From NCBI GenBank assembly GCA_036939975.1, contig JALLPB010000001.1:1-39448 (forward strand): a stretch of 39,448 nucleotides of DNA. The letters are read 5' to 3'. Below, piece by piece: positions 18,935 through 28,333 of this stretch (the first letter of the stretch is position 1; each line of letters begins with the position of its first letter). Under the pieces are notes generated by a model, which saw only the letters and a list, made by a program, of their open reading frames with translations, was not told where the DNA came from and ran no database searches. The stretch is from Cyclostephanos tholiformis. Its lineage: Eukaryota > Bacillariophyta > Thalassiosirophyceae > Thalassiosirales > Thalassiosiraceae. Position numbers and translations under genes: made by a program.

Positions 18935-21910
18935 ATGAATCGAAATATGAAGATGAAGCTCCATATTACCTCATTCTACCTCCTCCTAGTAAAGTACTCC
19001 GCCAACGTCCAACGCGCATCCTCCCAGCAACAATGCGATGGCAGCCTCTCCGGCGACTTCAAGCTCGAGGGCCTATCGGGAACGTGCACCTACGAGAAGC
19101 TCCTAGATGCCTACACGCGTCAGGTCCACGGCGTCGTCGGTTCGACGTGTCCGGCGCCGGGTGGCGGCGGTGGTGGTGGTGGTAGCGCGTTGACGGCCAA
19201 GGAGGATTTCGATTTCAAGTTGACGGCCGCAATGACAGAGCCAGTGAGTTCCCCCGAGGCCGCGGCATCGATCGTATGCAGGGCCATGTACGATGCCCAA
19301 CAGGTGACGCCATTCTACCTCGCCGCCGACAGGGGCACCGATTACCACTTCGAGCAAATGTTCTACAACGGCCTGTCCGATTGGCAGGACGAGGTGGAGA
19401 CCGTCCACGAGACGTCCGACGGAGCCGTCGCCAGCAGGCTCCAGACGGACGCCGCCAAGGTCAGGGAGTTCTACGACGGACTCGGCAAGTACGGCCGCGT
19501 GTCGTGGCCGGATCAGCTAACGAATTTCGAGTCGTCCACCTGCACGTCCAACGCCGCCATGTGCTGCTGGCCCAAGGATCGTCAGGCGAACGACAATAAC
19601 GGCAACTGCGCCACGCCGTACGACGAGAATTGCATCGACAAGGACCCCGCCGACAATACCAACCTTTGCTTCGCCGATCTCGGGAGGGGCAATCGCTCGT
19701 CCGGATTCGATACCGAACGTGGCTTCATCTCCTTCCCCGAGGACAATGCCGACGGGGAGGGTCCCATCCACTGCCACGGCCTAGCGTGGGCGAACGACGA
19801 GTACGACGCCATCACGAGGTACAGGGCCAATAACCTCTTCTACGTCAGCATGTACGATCACATGTACCAACGCGGTTACGTCAAGAACATCCCCGGCATG
19901 CCCATGTGCGGATGCATGGATCAGATGCCCATGGTCACCAGGTCGGACTGCACCCAGGTGGACCTAACGGAGGACTGGGAGGTTGTATACGAGGACGGGA
20001 CGTTCGGTGCGAGGCTCATCAAGGTCGAGATCGCCTTCAACGCGTGTCGAGGACGGAACAATCGCAACAACGACCTTTGGGCGTACGCGGCCCGCCTGTA
20101 CGACGAGGGGCGCATGACCCCCGGGCAGTTCGGCACGGTGGGACGGGTCCTGACGGACGATCAGAATTGTTACTTCCAGACGGAATACGCCAAGCATCGG
20201 AAGGGGTATCAGACGGGATACGCGCACGACGGGGACTCGTGGACGAAGGCCGCCGGACGCGACGACATGTACACCTCGCCTCATTTGGGTCGCGAGGGGT
20301 TCAGGTCGGCGTTGACGCAGTCGTCGACCCGAACGTCGACGGAGGGGAGGGGCGCCATCATCATGCGCCTGTGCGCCTCCTGTGTCAAAACGCACAAGAG
20401 GGTTTTCTACAAACGACTTACGGATGTCCCGGCGGGGTTTGACCTGCTTAGGAACATTCTCTACTACTCGAGCACGACCGCTCCATCGGGCAACGTCTGG
20501 GGCACCGACTTCTCTCTCCATAGTAGCTACGAGGACGCTGAAAGTGGCGCTAACCCGTGGAAGTGTCCAGGCAATGCCTTTAATTACGGGGCCCCCTTCG
20601 TCGGTAACTGCTCTCCGAGTGGCGCCCAAGTCAATGACCAGCACAGCGTATGGAGTTGGGGATCCGGTCCTCGTCTTAACGTTGCATACTACGTCAACAG
20701 TGCGGAACCTGTGGAAGCGATTGAGACGTTTACCGCCAACCTCGACCTTGGCACGCCCACGACTGCAGGCGCAACTTATCAGGATGGTGGCGTGACCTAC
20801 ATAACGGTAGGTGGGTCTGATATTTGGAATCAAGTCGATTCTGGCCGATACGCGAGCCAATCGCGGACAGGCGATATTGACGTTTCGGTATTCGTCAAGA
20901 GCGTCACAAATCCAGGGGGTCAAGACTGGGCAAAGGCCGGGATCATGCTCCGTTCCGATCAATCTGCCAACGCCGCTAATGTGTTCTTGCTTCTGTCCAG
21001 CAAGCAGGGTATTAATGCCCAGATACGCCAGTCGAAGAATAGATATACTGATAACGTGGCCCAGCACAAGACGACTCCGTTCCAAACCTCTGCGTGGCTC
21101 CGTATCGTGAAAAAGATGGAAAAGATCGAATTCTATCGCAGCGATGACGGCATCAACTGGGTTATGCACGGTTCCGCACAAACTATATTCTTCCCGAACG
21201 ACAGTTATCAAGTTGGACTTGCCGTCAGCTCTGGTGGCTGGGATACAGCTGAGGGGACATTCGACAAATACAGTGTTGAGGATTATCTGTTCCCTACAGC
21301 GGCCCCGTCCATCTCGTCGGCTCCCACGGCATGGGACCCGCTCGTTGATATTGGCAAGTTGGCTCCGCAGCCTGCGGGCCAGTTCGTTAAGACCGGCGAC
21401 GTTGAATCCGTCAAAGGTTCTGGGACTGGTATTTGGGGATCTAACGATTCTTTTACGTACAACAACACCCAAGAGTTAGTTGGGGATGGCGGGTCTGTTG
21501 AGATGTACATCAAGAGGTTCAATCCCTGGACTAACATCTATGCTCGCGGGGGTATCATGTTGCGTGATAATAGAGATCCGGATGCCGCCAATGTCTTCTT
21601 GGGTGCAGGGCGCTCCGGTGTTGTCTTCCAATCCCGTTCGCGGACTGGAGCCAAAACCGTAAGTCACAATTATATCTTTACGGATTGGAATAATGCCATG
21701 TGGGTCAAGCTTGTGTATGACAATCTTGGTAACGTCGAGGCATTTTACAAGAATAAAGCAACGGACTCTTACATTTCCTTGGGCAATGTGGTGATGGAGA
21801 TAAACGGTGACACCATCCAGGTTGGTTGTGCGGTAACTGCTGGGACAAACTATCAGTGGGCGCTTGAAGAGGTGCAGACCCAGAATTATACGTTTACACC
21901 CCGGCCATGA
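18935..21910 (+). CDS. Secreted cysteine-rich protein, paralog B, with two DUF1349-like domains (~991 aa)
   Basis: Start is chosen at 18935 (MNRNMKMKLHITSFYLLL...), which gives a signal peptide ending near RASS|QQQC; 18947 or 18953 are equally possible. Residues ~30-585 are the family core. It contains AMCCWPKDRQANDNNGNC, DGEGPIHCHGLAWAND, LFYVSMYDHMYQRGYVKN, PGMPMCGCMDQMP, AIIMRLCASCVKTHKRVFYK and LHSSYEDAESGANPWKC. A Gly8 run lies near residue 75. Two concanavalin-like beta-sandwich domains of DUF1349 type follow. Domain 1 (~617-785) has GSDIWNQVD, WAKAGIMLRSD, WLRIVKKMEKIEFYRSDDG and YQVGLAVSS. Domain 2 (~809-990) has GTGIWGSND, ARGGIMLRDNRDPDAANVFL and IQVGCAVTAG. Such domains often bind carbohydrate or other surfaces, which fits an extracellular role. 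No intron, unlike paralog C. The function of the core is unknown. Confidence 0.85.
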   Translation: MNRNMKMKLHITSFYLLLVKYSANVQRASSQQQCDGSLSGDFKLEGLSGTCTYEKLLDAYTRQVHGVVGSTCPAPGGGGGGGGSALTAKEDFDFKLTAAMTEPVSSPEAAASIVCRAMYDAQQVTPFYLAADRGTDYHFEQMFYNGLSDWQDEVETVHETSDGAVASRLQTDAAKVREFYDGLGKYGRVSWPDQLTNFESSTCTSNAAMCCWPKDRQANDNNGNCATPYDENCIDKDPADNTNLCFADLGRGNRSSGFDTERGFISFPEDNADGEGPIHCHGLAWANDEYDAITRYRANNLFYVSMYDHMYQRGYVKNIPGMPMCGCMDQMPMVTRSDCTQVDLTEDWEVVYEDGTFGARLIKVEIAFNACRGRNNRNNDLWAYAARLYDEGRMTPGQFGTVGRVLTDDQNCYFQTEYAKHRKGYQTGYAHDGDSWTKAAGRDDMYTSPHLGREGFRSALTQSSTRTSTEGRGAIIMRLCASCVKTHKRVFYKRLTDVPAGFDLLRNILYYSSTTAPSGNVWGTDFSLHSSYEDAESGANPWKCPGNAFNYGAPFVGNCSPSGAQVNDQHSVWSWGSGPRLNVAYYVNSAEPVEAIETFTANLDLGTPTTAGATYQDGGVTYITVGGSDIWNQVDSGRYASQSRTGDIDVSVFVKSVTNPGGQDWAKAGIMLRSDQSANAANVFLLLSSKQGINAQIRQSKNRYTDNVAQHKTTPFQTSAWLRIVKKMEKIEFYRSDDGINWVMHGSAQTIFFPNDSYQVGLAVSSGGWDTAEGTFDKYSVEDYLFPTAAPSISSAPTAWDPLVDIGKLAPQPAGQFVKTGDVESVKGSGTGIWGSNDSFTYNNTQELVGDGGSVEMYIKRFNPWTNIYARGGIMLRDNRDPDAANVFLGAGRSGVVFQSRSRTGAKTVSHNYIFTDWNNAMWVKLVYDNLGNVEAFYKNKATDSYISLGNVVMEINGDTIQVGCAVTAGTNYQWALEEVQTQNYTFTPRP

Positions 21911-22197
21911 ATCAGCAAATATTTTAAACTGTTTGTCCTCGAGCGTAATGTAGCACGATTTGTAATATCTAAGAATATCTATGCATTGTTTTATCATTGC
22001 ACAGGTAATATCTCTCAAGTCCTGGTATGTTACTTTTTTCTAATTTTTGAAGTATATACTATTCGTTTCTTCACTCTTTTCGTGATAATGAGGAGTTGGA
22101 ATATTTGTGGGAGGTTCGTAATTTGATTACATAGCATGATAACGCACAACAATTTATTAGATTTCTTAAGTGACGTTAAGCGAATTCCCAATTTCAT

Positions 22198-24019
22198 TCA
22201 CTTCAACATCCATTCGATGTTTCTCAACCCGCCGCTGGGACAACGCATGAGCATGTCCTTTATCGCATCGTGCAAAACTTGGACCTCATTCTCTTCCTTA
22301 GACGCAAACGCGGCCAGCACTGAACAACCGAGATTTGTCCATCTTTCGAGTTTGAATTGGTACCTTCAAAGGGCGATATGAAAAAAAGAGTGTCAGGGGG
22401 TGAATATAAATAACCATTCGTCTTGTTGTGTATTTCTTCTCTTGATGACTAGGGGCCGAATCTCGCGGTGGGTGATCGAATCCCCTACGAATCCTCGAAC
22501 CAGGGAGTATAGGACCAAGTAGAATGGTTGCGTGCGTTACATCGTGTCTCTCCGCAAATACCGACAGAGAGTTCTCACCGCAGAATTCAACACAAAGACG
22601 AAAGGAGGGAGAGAAAGAAGAAGAAAAAAAAACTCACATTTCCTCTTCGTTCTTCCCGTAACTTTTCTTCTTGATTGGCAGTATCCGATGTCCCAATATC
22701 CCTCCGTCCTTACCACCCCTGACGCCGGTATTATTGTTTATCTCGCCTTGGCCCTGCTGACCCTCCGTCGGAATCATGTCCATGAAGTCGATTTGAAGTT
22801 TGACGAGAAAATCGCGTTCCTTCTTGCCGTGGTACGGATTGTACCTCCAATCGTCCTGAAAAACTCGTTCAAAATAGAACATACACGGGGGCGAAAGGAA
22901 AAAAACAGGGATGATGTTGCAAAGCCTTGTGAGAGCCCAATGTGAAAGTGGTGGTGGTTAGGATGGTTGGATGGGGGGGGGGGAAGCGCCTTCGCTTTAA
23001 TTGCGCAGACTCATATTCACTCACCAAGTCATCCCTCGAACGAAACACGAACAGCGTGTGCGTGCCGTACTGCATCCAGTAACTCGGACTCCATTTCTTC
23101 AACACTAGTGATCGGAGAGAAGTTCGCGTCATTATTGGTCCCGTGAGCAGGACCATGTCAGGTAATGGCAACGGCGACGTCTTGTGCTTCCAGACGGTGG
23201 GGGCGGCGACGACTGCATCACTGTCGTTGTTGACGGATGATGCCCCCCGTCCCTCTGATGATGCCACCCCACTCTCCGATGATGCCGACTCGGAGGCCAA
23301 CGCGGGTGACGATGATGTAGCCATCGCGGACGACGAATCTGCGATGCCGACGTTGCCATCTCCCGCGGCAGAGGATGCGTTCGACTTCACGTCCTCGTCT
23401 CCGTCACAAACTTCGTCGTCCTCATCGTCGTCGACGATGACGAGGGAGGAGGGAGAGGCGGCTGAAGGCCGAGGCGCAGTCGTCGACGTCAGGCGATCGC
23501 CACCGCCGCCGCCGATCGCCATGGGTGCAGAGTCACTTCCTCCCATTGAGGGGGGAGATGAGGCGGTCGCTCGACGACCACGACGTCGGACCATCGTCAT
23601 GCCCAGATCAATCCTCAGGCCACTTAAGTCCCTTCCATCCACTCCTCCGATGCCCCCCAAGATAATATTCGCCATGGCTCGACTGCATTCCCTCCCCACC
23701 ATGCTGAGACCCTCCGCGTCGTCCAACCCCCCCGACGCTACCGCGACCCCCCCGCCGATGTCGTAGTCGTCCTCGATTACGGCGCCTAAGTCCATGTCGA
23801 TGTCGATGCATCCAGTCCGAACGCAACTCAACGCCCCGTCGACGTTCGCGCGCTCGTCGTCCAATTCCGGTTCCAATTCGCACGGTCTCATGTCGGTATC
23901 CTCCAATCGCGATAGCGCCACGTTTGGCACCTGGGTAGGAGGGACGGTAGCGTTTGCAGAGGAGGAGGATGGAAAACTCCAGTAATCGGCCATGAAGTCT
24001 TCCCATTCCAAAGACGACC

Positions 24020-24065
<46 letters not shown>

Positions 24066-24263
24066 ATCGCCCGCGGTCGTCGTCGTCGTCATCGCCGTCG
24101 TCGCACCGCGAACGTACACGCCCGAATCATCTCCTAGGTGGATATCGCCCAGTTGGAGCGTCGTCTCTATGGAGATATCGTTGGCGGCGTCTTCTCCGTC
24201 GTTGTCAATATCGCCTGCGCTGATGTTGCGACGTTGGTCGATCATCGGGAGTGAGGCATTCAT
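22198..24263 (-). CDS. PH-domain-like protein, three exons (~540 aa)
   Basis: Exons 24263-23025, 22855-22638 and 22363-22198; introns of 169 and 274 bp with donors TTG|GTGAGT and AAAT|GTGAGT. Both joins are in frame and restore one domain: VFRSRDDL joins DDWRYNPY, and GKNEEEM joins YQFKLERW. The C-terminal ~165 residues form a PH-like fold: GPIMTRTSLRSLVLKKWSPS, WMQYGTHTLFVFRS, KKERDFLVKLQIDF, ILPIKKKSYGKN, FKLERWTNLG, and a final helix FASKEENEVQVLHDAI ending with RCPS. This pattern is recalled from diatom proteins. The first ~370 residues are acidic, Ser/Ala-rich and probably disordered, with an alternating Asp/Glu run encoded by a TCCTCG repeat. PH-like domains bind phosphoinositides or proteins; ligand unknown. 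It is convergent with paralog B and divergent from the kinase. Confidence 0.85.
22364..22637 (-). other. Intron 2 of the PH-like gene
   Basis: 274 bp, donor GTGAGTTTTT and acceptor CCTTTGAAG|GTACC. It splits a Met codon (AT|G). The acceptor lacks a strong pyrimidine tract next to AG, but a T-rich stretch lies just upstream. Confidence 0.75.
22856..23024 (-). other. Intron 1 of the PH-like gene
   Basis: 169 bp, donor TTG|GTGAGT and acceptor GTTTTTCAG|GAC, phase 0, joining DDL to DDW. Confidence 0.8.
24024..24066. repeat. TCCTCG hexanucleotide repeat inside the PH-like gene
   Basis: About seven copies of TCCTCG. On the coding strand these give an alternating Glu-Asp run of about 15 residues in the disordered N-terminal half. 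Confidence 0.9.
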
Positions 24264-24566
24264 GGCATTTCCCCCGCTCTCTTGGTTAAAAGTTGGGAGA
24301 GTGACCTCATCCCCCCGTCTGGAATCTCAGGCGCACCCGGCAGCCAATCCACAGAAAATAATACACTACATACCTACCCAAGTTTTACATATAGTATCGT
24401 CCGGGGATGCATCAAACACGATAGGTATTAAGAAGAACAAGAGCAGGACATGTGCAGCAAGATCAAGCAAAGAGAGCACAAAGAGCAAGATGGAGCGCAA
24501 GGTTTACGAAGGCCGAGCTCCATTCTCTCTCATAAATCCCATAAATTCTCTTGAACGTAGTCAATC
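24264..24566. promoter_or_regulatory. Bidirectional promoter between the PH-like gene and the kinase gene
   Basis: Only 303 bp separate the two divergent start codons. Position alone identifies it as a promoter; no TATA box or named motif could be assigned. Confidence 0.5.
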
Positions 24567-25664
24567 ATGCGTAACAACTATCCTGCGATGGCCCACGTCT
24601 CCGATGTGCAGACTTACTGCAGCTCTGCCCCCACGCCCAAGCCCATGCACACCGTAACGCCGATTTCGCCCAGCAACAGCTTTTCGGGCTTTTCCACTAC
24701 CACCGGGTCGATCACCATCTCACTCGGTAGCATCAGGGAAAAGTACATAATCGTCCCACGTATTCTCGGCTCAGGTTATCATGGCTCGGTGAGAGAGTGC
24801 ATTGATCGTGCAACTGGCTTACGGTATGCCGTCAAGACAATTTCCAAGAGCGATCCGCGCGTTCGGCCCGAGTGCATTGTCCGCGAAGCCATTATCTCGA
24901 GTGAAATGAATCACCCTAACTTCGTAAGACTTGTGGATGTCTTTGAAGACTCAACCCGCGTGCATCTAGTCACAGATCTATGCGAGGGCGGCGAGCTGTT
25001 TCAAAAGATCATTGATAGATCGTCCTTACCGGTCGGTGGTGCAGCCTGCTTCACCGAAGAGGAAGCCGCGAGGACAATGAGCCAAATTCTTAATGCCGTG
25101 TCCTATATGCACTCTCGCAACATCGTCCACAGAGATCTCAAGCCGGAGAACATCCTGTTCGAAACTGCCGACGAAGATTCGCCCGCGAAGATCATCGACT
25201 TCGGCCTAGCTCGTAGGCATGTTGCGCACGAAGCGCCCATGTCCAACGTTACAGGCACGCCGTACTACATCGCCCCGGAGGTCCTGCGAAGGCAGTACGA
25301 CAAGTCTTGCGACATGTGGTCATTGGGTGTGATCGCGTACGTCTTATTATGCGGTTATCCTCCTTTCAATGGCAGGGACGACGACGACATCCATCGATCA
25401 ATCTTGCGTGGGTGGTATTGCTTTCCAAGTCGGGAATGGGGTGGCGTCAGCCGAGAAGCTCTCGACTTTATTCGAAGGTTGCTGGAAAAAGACACGAAAA
25501 AACGCATGACCGCAGAGCAGGCACTGATGCATCCTTGGATAACCGGCGTCAACGAAGCGAAGGTCGATGGATCAAGAACACGTAGGGGAGATTGGCTACC
25601 AATACTCTATGTATTTTGTCCAAAGAGTAAAATTGGAGAGTCCTCAAGGACTTACGTAATATGA
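24567..25664 (+). CDS. CAMK/CDPK-like serine/threonine protein kinase without visible EF-hands
   Basis: This 365-residue protein has a complete catalytic domain, residues ~60-326. The ATP loop is ILGSGYHGSVRE, followed by Lys90 in YAVKTIS, Glu107 of helix C (IVREAII), hinge region HLVTDLCEGGELF, IVHRDLKPENILF with catalytic Asp190, and IIDFGLA with Asp211. GTPYYIAPEVL closes the activation segment, then DMWSLGVIAYVLLCGYPPF and RMTAEQALMHPWI. These are the signatures of the calcium/calmodulin-type group. Calcium-dependent kinases carry a junction and EF-hands after HPWI; here only about 38 residues follow, and no Asp-rich EF loop is seen downstream to 25879. Either it is a truncated or EF-less member, or an unseen intron hides the rest. 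The Ser/Thr-rich N-terminal 55 residues may be regulatory. It presumably phosphorylates cytosolic targets; substrate unknown. Confidence 0.92.
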   Translation: MRNNYPAMAHVSDVQTYCSSAPTPKPMHTVTPISPSNSFSGFSTTTGSITISLGSIREKYIIVPRILGSGYHGSVRECIDRATGLRYAVKTISKSDPRVRPECIVREAIISSEMNHPNFVRLVDVFEDSTRVHLVTDLCEGGELFQKIIDRSSLPVGGAACFTEEEAARTMSQILNAVSYMHSRNIVHRDLKPENILFETADEDSPAKIIDFGLARRHVAHEAPMSNVTGTPYYIAPEVLRRQYDKSCDMWSLGVIAYVLLCGYPPFNGRDDDDIHRSILRGWYCFPSREWGGVSREALDFIRRLLEKDTKKRMTAEQALMHPWITGVNEAKVDGSRTRRGDWLPILYVFCPKSKIGESSRTYVI

Positions 25665-25879
25665 CGATGATATCAACGCAGATTAAAAATATGCTTTCTA
25701 TTATTGCTAGTGTCATCCAGTAGGCGTTGTGTAGTAGTTTGCACATCCCTAATTTACAACGTATTCAGTCACTACATTTGAAGAATACTTAAACATCTTC
25801 TCTAATCAGGTGATTATTCTCAACTTCATGTATGATATACTAATCGAATGACATCCCTCCTACCCTTTTCCTATTTATA

Positions 25880-27514
25880 TTACAATTCCGGAACCTCCGC
25901 CTCAGTAACAGGGTTCGCGATGTAGAACGTGTGCGGACCCGCCACTCCCGCGCCAGCGCCGTTCAATATCCAAACGTCGTACCCGTACCCGTTCTTGCTA
26001 ACGTCAAGGGCGGCGATGCCGAATTCGAACGTTCCGGACTTGAGCTGCTCTGCGGTCTTGGTGCACGATGTTCCCGACGTTGGGCAGAAAGGGATGGAGT
26101 GTATGGGAGCCAACTTGCCATCCTGGGGATTCGCCATCCTCATGTACACGCCCATTCGGAAGAGCTTGACGTCGGTACCGTCGATCATGCGATTGATGGC
26201 GTCGGGCGGGGGACGCGGGATGGGCGCGGGCGAAGGACTGCCCACGGCAGTCGTGGCACTTGTGGTGGTAGTCCTGGCAATGGTGGACGTGGTGGTGGTG
26301 GTGACCTTGACCTTGTTGTTGCCATTATTCAGCATCCTCGTGCGTTGTCCCAACACGCTGAGGTCGCTCCCGAGATCGTACGTCACGGTGACGACGGTCG
26401 CGTCGAGGGGGTAAGTTGATTCGGTGGTGTTGAGTACGTAATCCGCGAGCTTCGGCGTGGTGGCGATGACCATAGCGCCGTTCGTTCCCGAGCCGAGTCC
26501 CACCGTGGCCGGGTCCTCCGTGTCGTCGGTGTCGTACTTTTCCTCATCACTGTCATCATCCTTGCCGCTCTTGCCTCCGGGCTTCTTCCCGTTCTCTTTT
26601 TTCTCCTCGGAGGCCTCCTTCACCTTCTTCTTGACGTCGTCGAACATCGCGAGGCCGTTGTTCTTCGGGACGCGTTCCGTCTCGGCGGTTATCGCGTCGA
26701 CCATCGCCTTCGTGGCGACCATGTAGAATGTCGCGGGACCGATGATTGCACCGCCCTTTTCGTCAAGGAGGTATAGATCGAATCCCGTCCCGTACATCTT
26801 GGGATTGAGGACCGTCGGGCTCGTGATCGATCCTGGTATGACGGCGGATCCGGTGTAGTTCAACTTGGGGGGGCCGGCAGTGACGGGTGGCATGTTCGAG
26901 AGGATATCGTAGGTCGTGGTAGTCGCGTTCGTCGACGGCACGGGAACTACGATTTGGAGGTCTCGTTCCCCGCCGCGACGGAGGGATCGGGCGGGCGAGG
27001 CAGCGCCCGCGCCTAGGTTCGCAAGCGTCGGCTTGACGGTCGCGATGGGTTTCAGCGCCCCGCCCTGGGGATCAGCCATGCGCATGAACAGGCCGAGGAT
27101 CCAACTCTCCGACTTGGTCACGTCAAGGCCCATCAATACAGCCTCGTCGATCTTGAGGTCGTTCGTTAATTCGAATGACACCACCACGGAGGTGCCGTAG
27201 GCGTACTCGAGTCGATCCAGTTGGATGTTGTGATTGTTGTAGTCCAGAATGGGCGAGGTCCGGGCCTTGTTCGTCTTCTTGTTGTTGATTTTTTTGTCGT
27301 TGGAACCTCCACCACTACTCCCGCCCCCCTGTCCATTGGGTGGTTTCTGTGATCCATTCTCCTTCTTTTGGAGCATGCGCATCATCATGTCGGGATCGCG
27401 ATGTGGGCGCGCGGGGACGACGTCGACGAGGAAGGACGAAGACGCTGACGCCATAGACGACGAGGTGCGTAACGACAGGAGGGTGATAGCAAAGGTCGTG
27501 GAGAAGAGTCTCAT
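25880..27514 (-). CDS. Secreted protein with two-fold internal duplication (~544 aa)
   Basis: Start is chosen at the ATG at 27514, which gives the signal peptide MRLFSTTFAITLLSLRT; two in-frame ATGs further upstream are less likely. After a Gly/Asn/Lys-rich linker come two related modules. Module 1 (~100-290) has YAYGTSVVVSFELTNDLKI, then WILGLFMRMADPQGGALKPI, then YGTGFDLYLLDEKGG, then GPATFYMVA. Module 2 (~360-540) has YPLDATVVTVTYDLGSDLSV, then LFRMGVYMRMANPQDGKLAP, then GYGYDVWILNGAG, then GPHTFYIAN. The order of motifs is the same, so this is a tandem duplication of one beta-rich domain. The modules are joined by a charged Lys/Glu/Asp stretch, and a Thr-rich run lies inside module 2. I do not recognise the domain. 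It lies between the kinase (convergent) and secreted paralog C (divergent), consistent with a surface-protein cluster. Confidence 0.8.
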   Translation of the reverse strand: MRLFSTTFAITLLSLRTSSSMASASSSFLVDVVPARPHRDPDMMMRMLQKKENGSQKPPNGQGGGSSGGGSNDKKINNKKTNKARTSPILDYNNHNIQLDRLEYAYGTSVVVSFELTNDLKIDEAVLMGLDVTKSESWILGLFMRMADPQGGALKPIATVKPTLANLGAGAASPARSLRRGGERDLQIVVPVPSTNATTTTYDILSNMPPVTAGPPKLNYTGSAVIPGSITSPTVLNPKMYGTGFDLYLLDEKGGAIIGPATFYMVATKAMVDAITAETERVPKNNGLAMFDDVKKKVKEASEEKKENGKKPGGKSGKDDDSDEEKYDTDDTEDPATVGLGSGTNGAMVIATTPKLADYVLNTTESTYPLDATVVTVTYDLGSDLSVLGQRTRMLNNGNNKVKVTTTTTSTIARTTTTSATTAVGSPSPAPIPRPPPDAINRMIDGTDVKLFRMGVYMRMANPQDGKLAPIHSIPFCPTSGTSCTKTAEQLKSGTFEFGIAALDVSKNGYGYDVWILNGAGAGVAGPHTFYIANPVTEAEVPEL

Positions 27515-27686
27515 CTTTCGCCGTGTTTCGTTCGTAGGCAAAGAGGGGGAGGGCGATGAGATGGGGGAGTAGTAAATGATTTTCATCGAATAGTACCACC
27601 TAGTAATATTTTTTGTGACAGAGGTTGTGGACTGACCGTACCGTACGAGACATGTACTGAGAGACACTACACACATAGTACGATAA

Positions 27687-28196
27687 TAAAATGACTGTCA
27701 TACTTGACCGTGAGAGAACAATGCAAATAGTTTTAATCAGCTCCTGTTTTTTAGTAGTAAACGTTTCATGCATCATAATAATATGGCCCTAATAATATAT
27801 TATGATGGTGACACGTTAAACGAGTAACGAGTAGGCGTTTTCAGCTTATGAATTAAGGACTTGATACTGGTCATTTTCTCCGGGTCTGAGGGCGGTTTTC
27901 ATTTTTTGATGAGTCGTGGTCACAATAGGTAGTCGACGCGCCAGACAGATATGTGTCAAGCATAATAGAGAGTAAAATGACTCTGCCAACAGACCGTGAG
28001 AGAGGGCCAGTTAAAACCCATATATTTCATCGGCTCTACGTTTCATGAGAGAGTTTTGTGATGATGTCAGGGTTTCAGCTAAACACACACATCATAATAT
28101 ATTAATACTATTAGGGACTTGACGGAGTCATTTTCTCCGGGTCCGAAGGGCGGGTGTCTACGATACAGCATTATTTTTTGATGCGAGTCGAGGTGG
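27687..28196. repeat. Diverged tandem duplication in a bidirectional promoter region
   Basis: Two ~230-bp units, 27687-27920 and 27973-28196, share ordered blocks: TAAAATGACT, GACCGTGAGAGA, CGTTTCATG, ATCATAATA, GGACTTGA, then GTCATTTTCTCCGGGTC, GGGCGG and TTTTTTGATG with GAGTCG. They lie between the divergent genes starting at 27514 and 28334, so the copied blocks may be regulatory. Confidence 0.7.
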
Positions 28197-28333
28197 TGGT
28201 ATTATTTTTTGGGTTTGTCATAAAAATAATAATACACCGCGCCAACAACACCATAAAAAATATATCATTCGCCTTCATAAAAATAAATAAAAAAACCCAC
28301 ATCAACCATTTAATTTCATAATCTCAAGAGAAG

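Noticed and set aside
19964..21472. A 502-codon open frame antisense to secreted paralog B
   Set aside because: The plus-strand gene has a signal peptide, conserved motifs and paralogs. The antisense frame is open because of the GC-rich codon use and shows no motif. A similar antisense frame occurs opposite paralog C (28391-29182).
22470..22510. tRNA B-box-like word GGTTCGAGG on the minus strand
   Set aside because: It lacks the matching CC and an A box at proper spacing, and it lies in an intron of the PH-like gene.
25929..26419. Two ~160-codon frames opposite the secreted duplicated protein
   Set aside because: They mirror the minus-strand gene, whose internal duplication shows it is the real coding strand.
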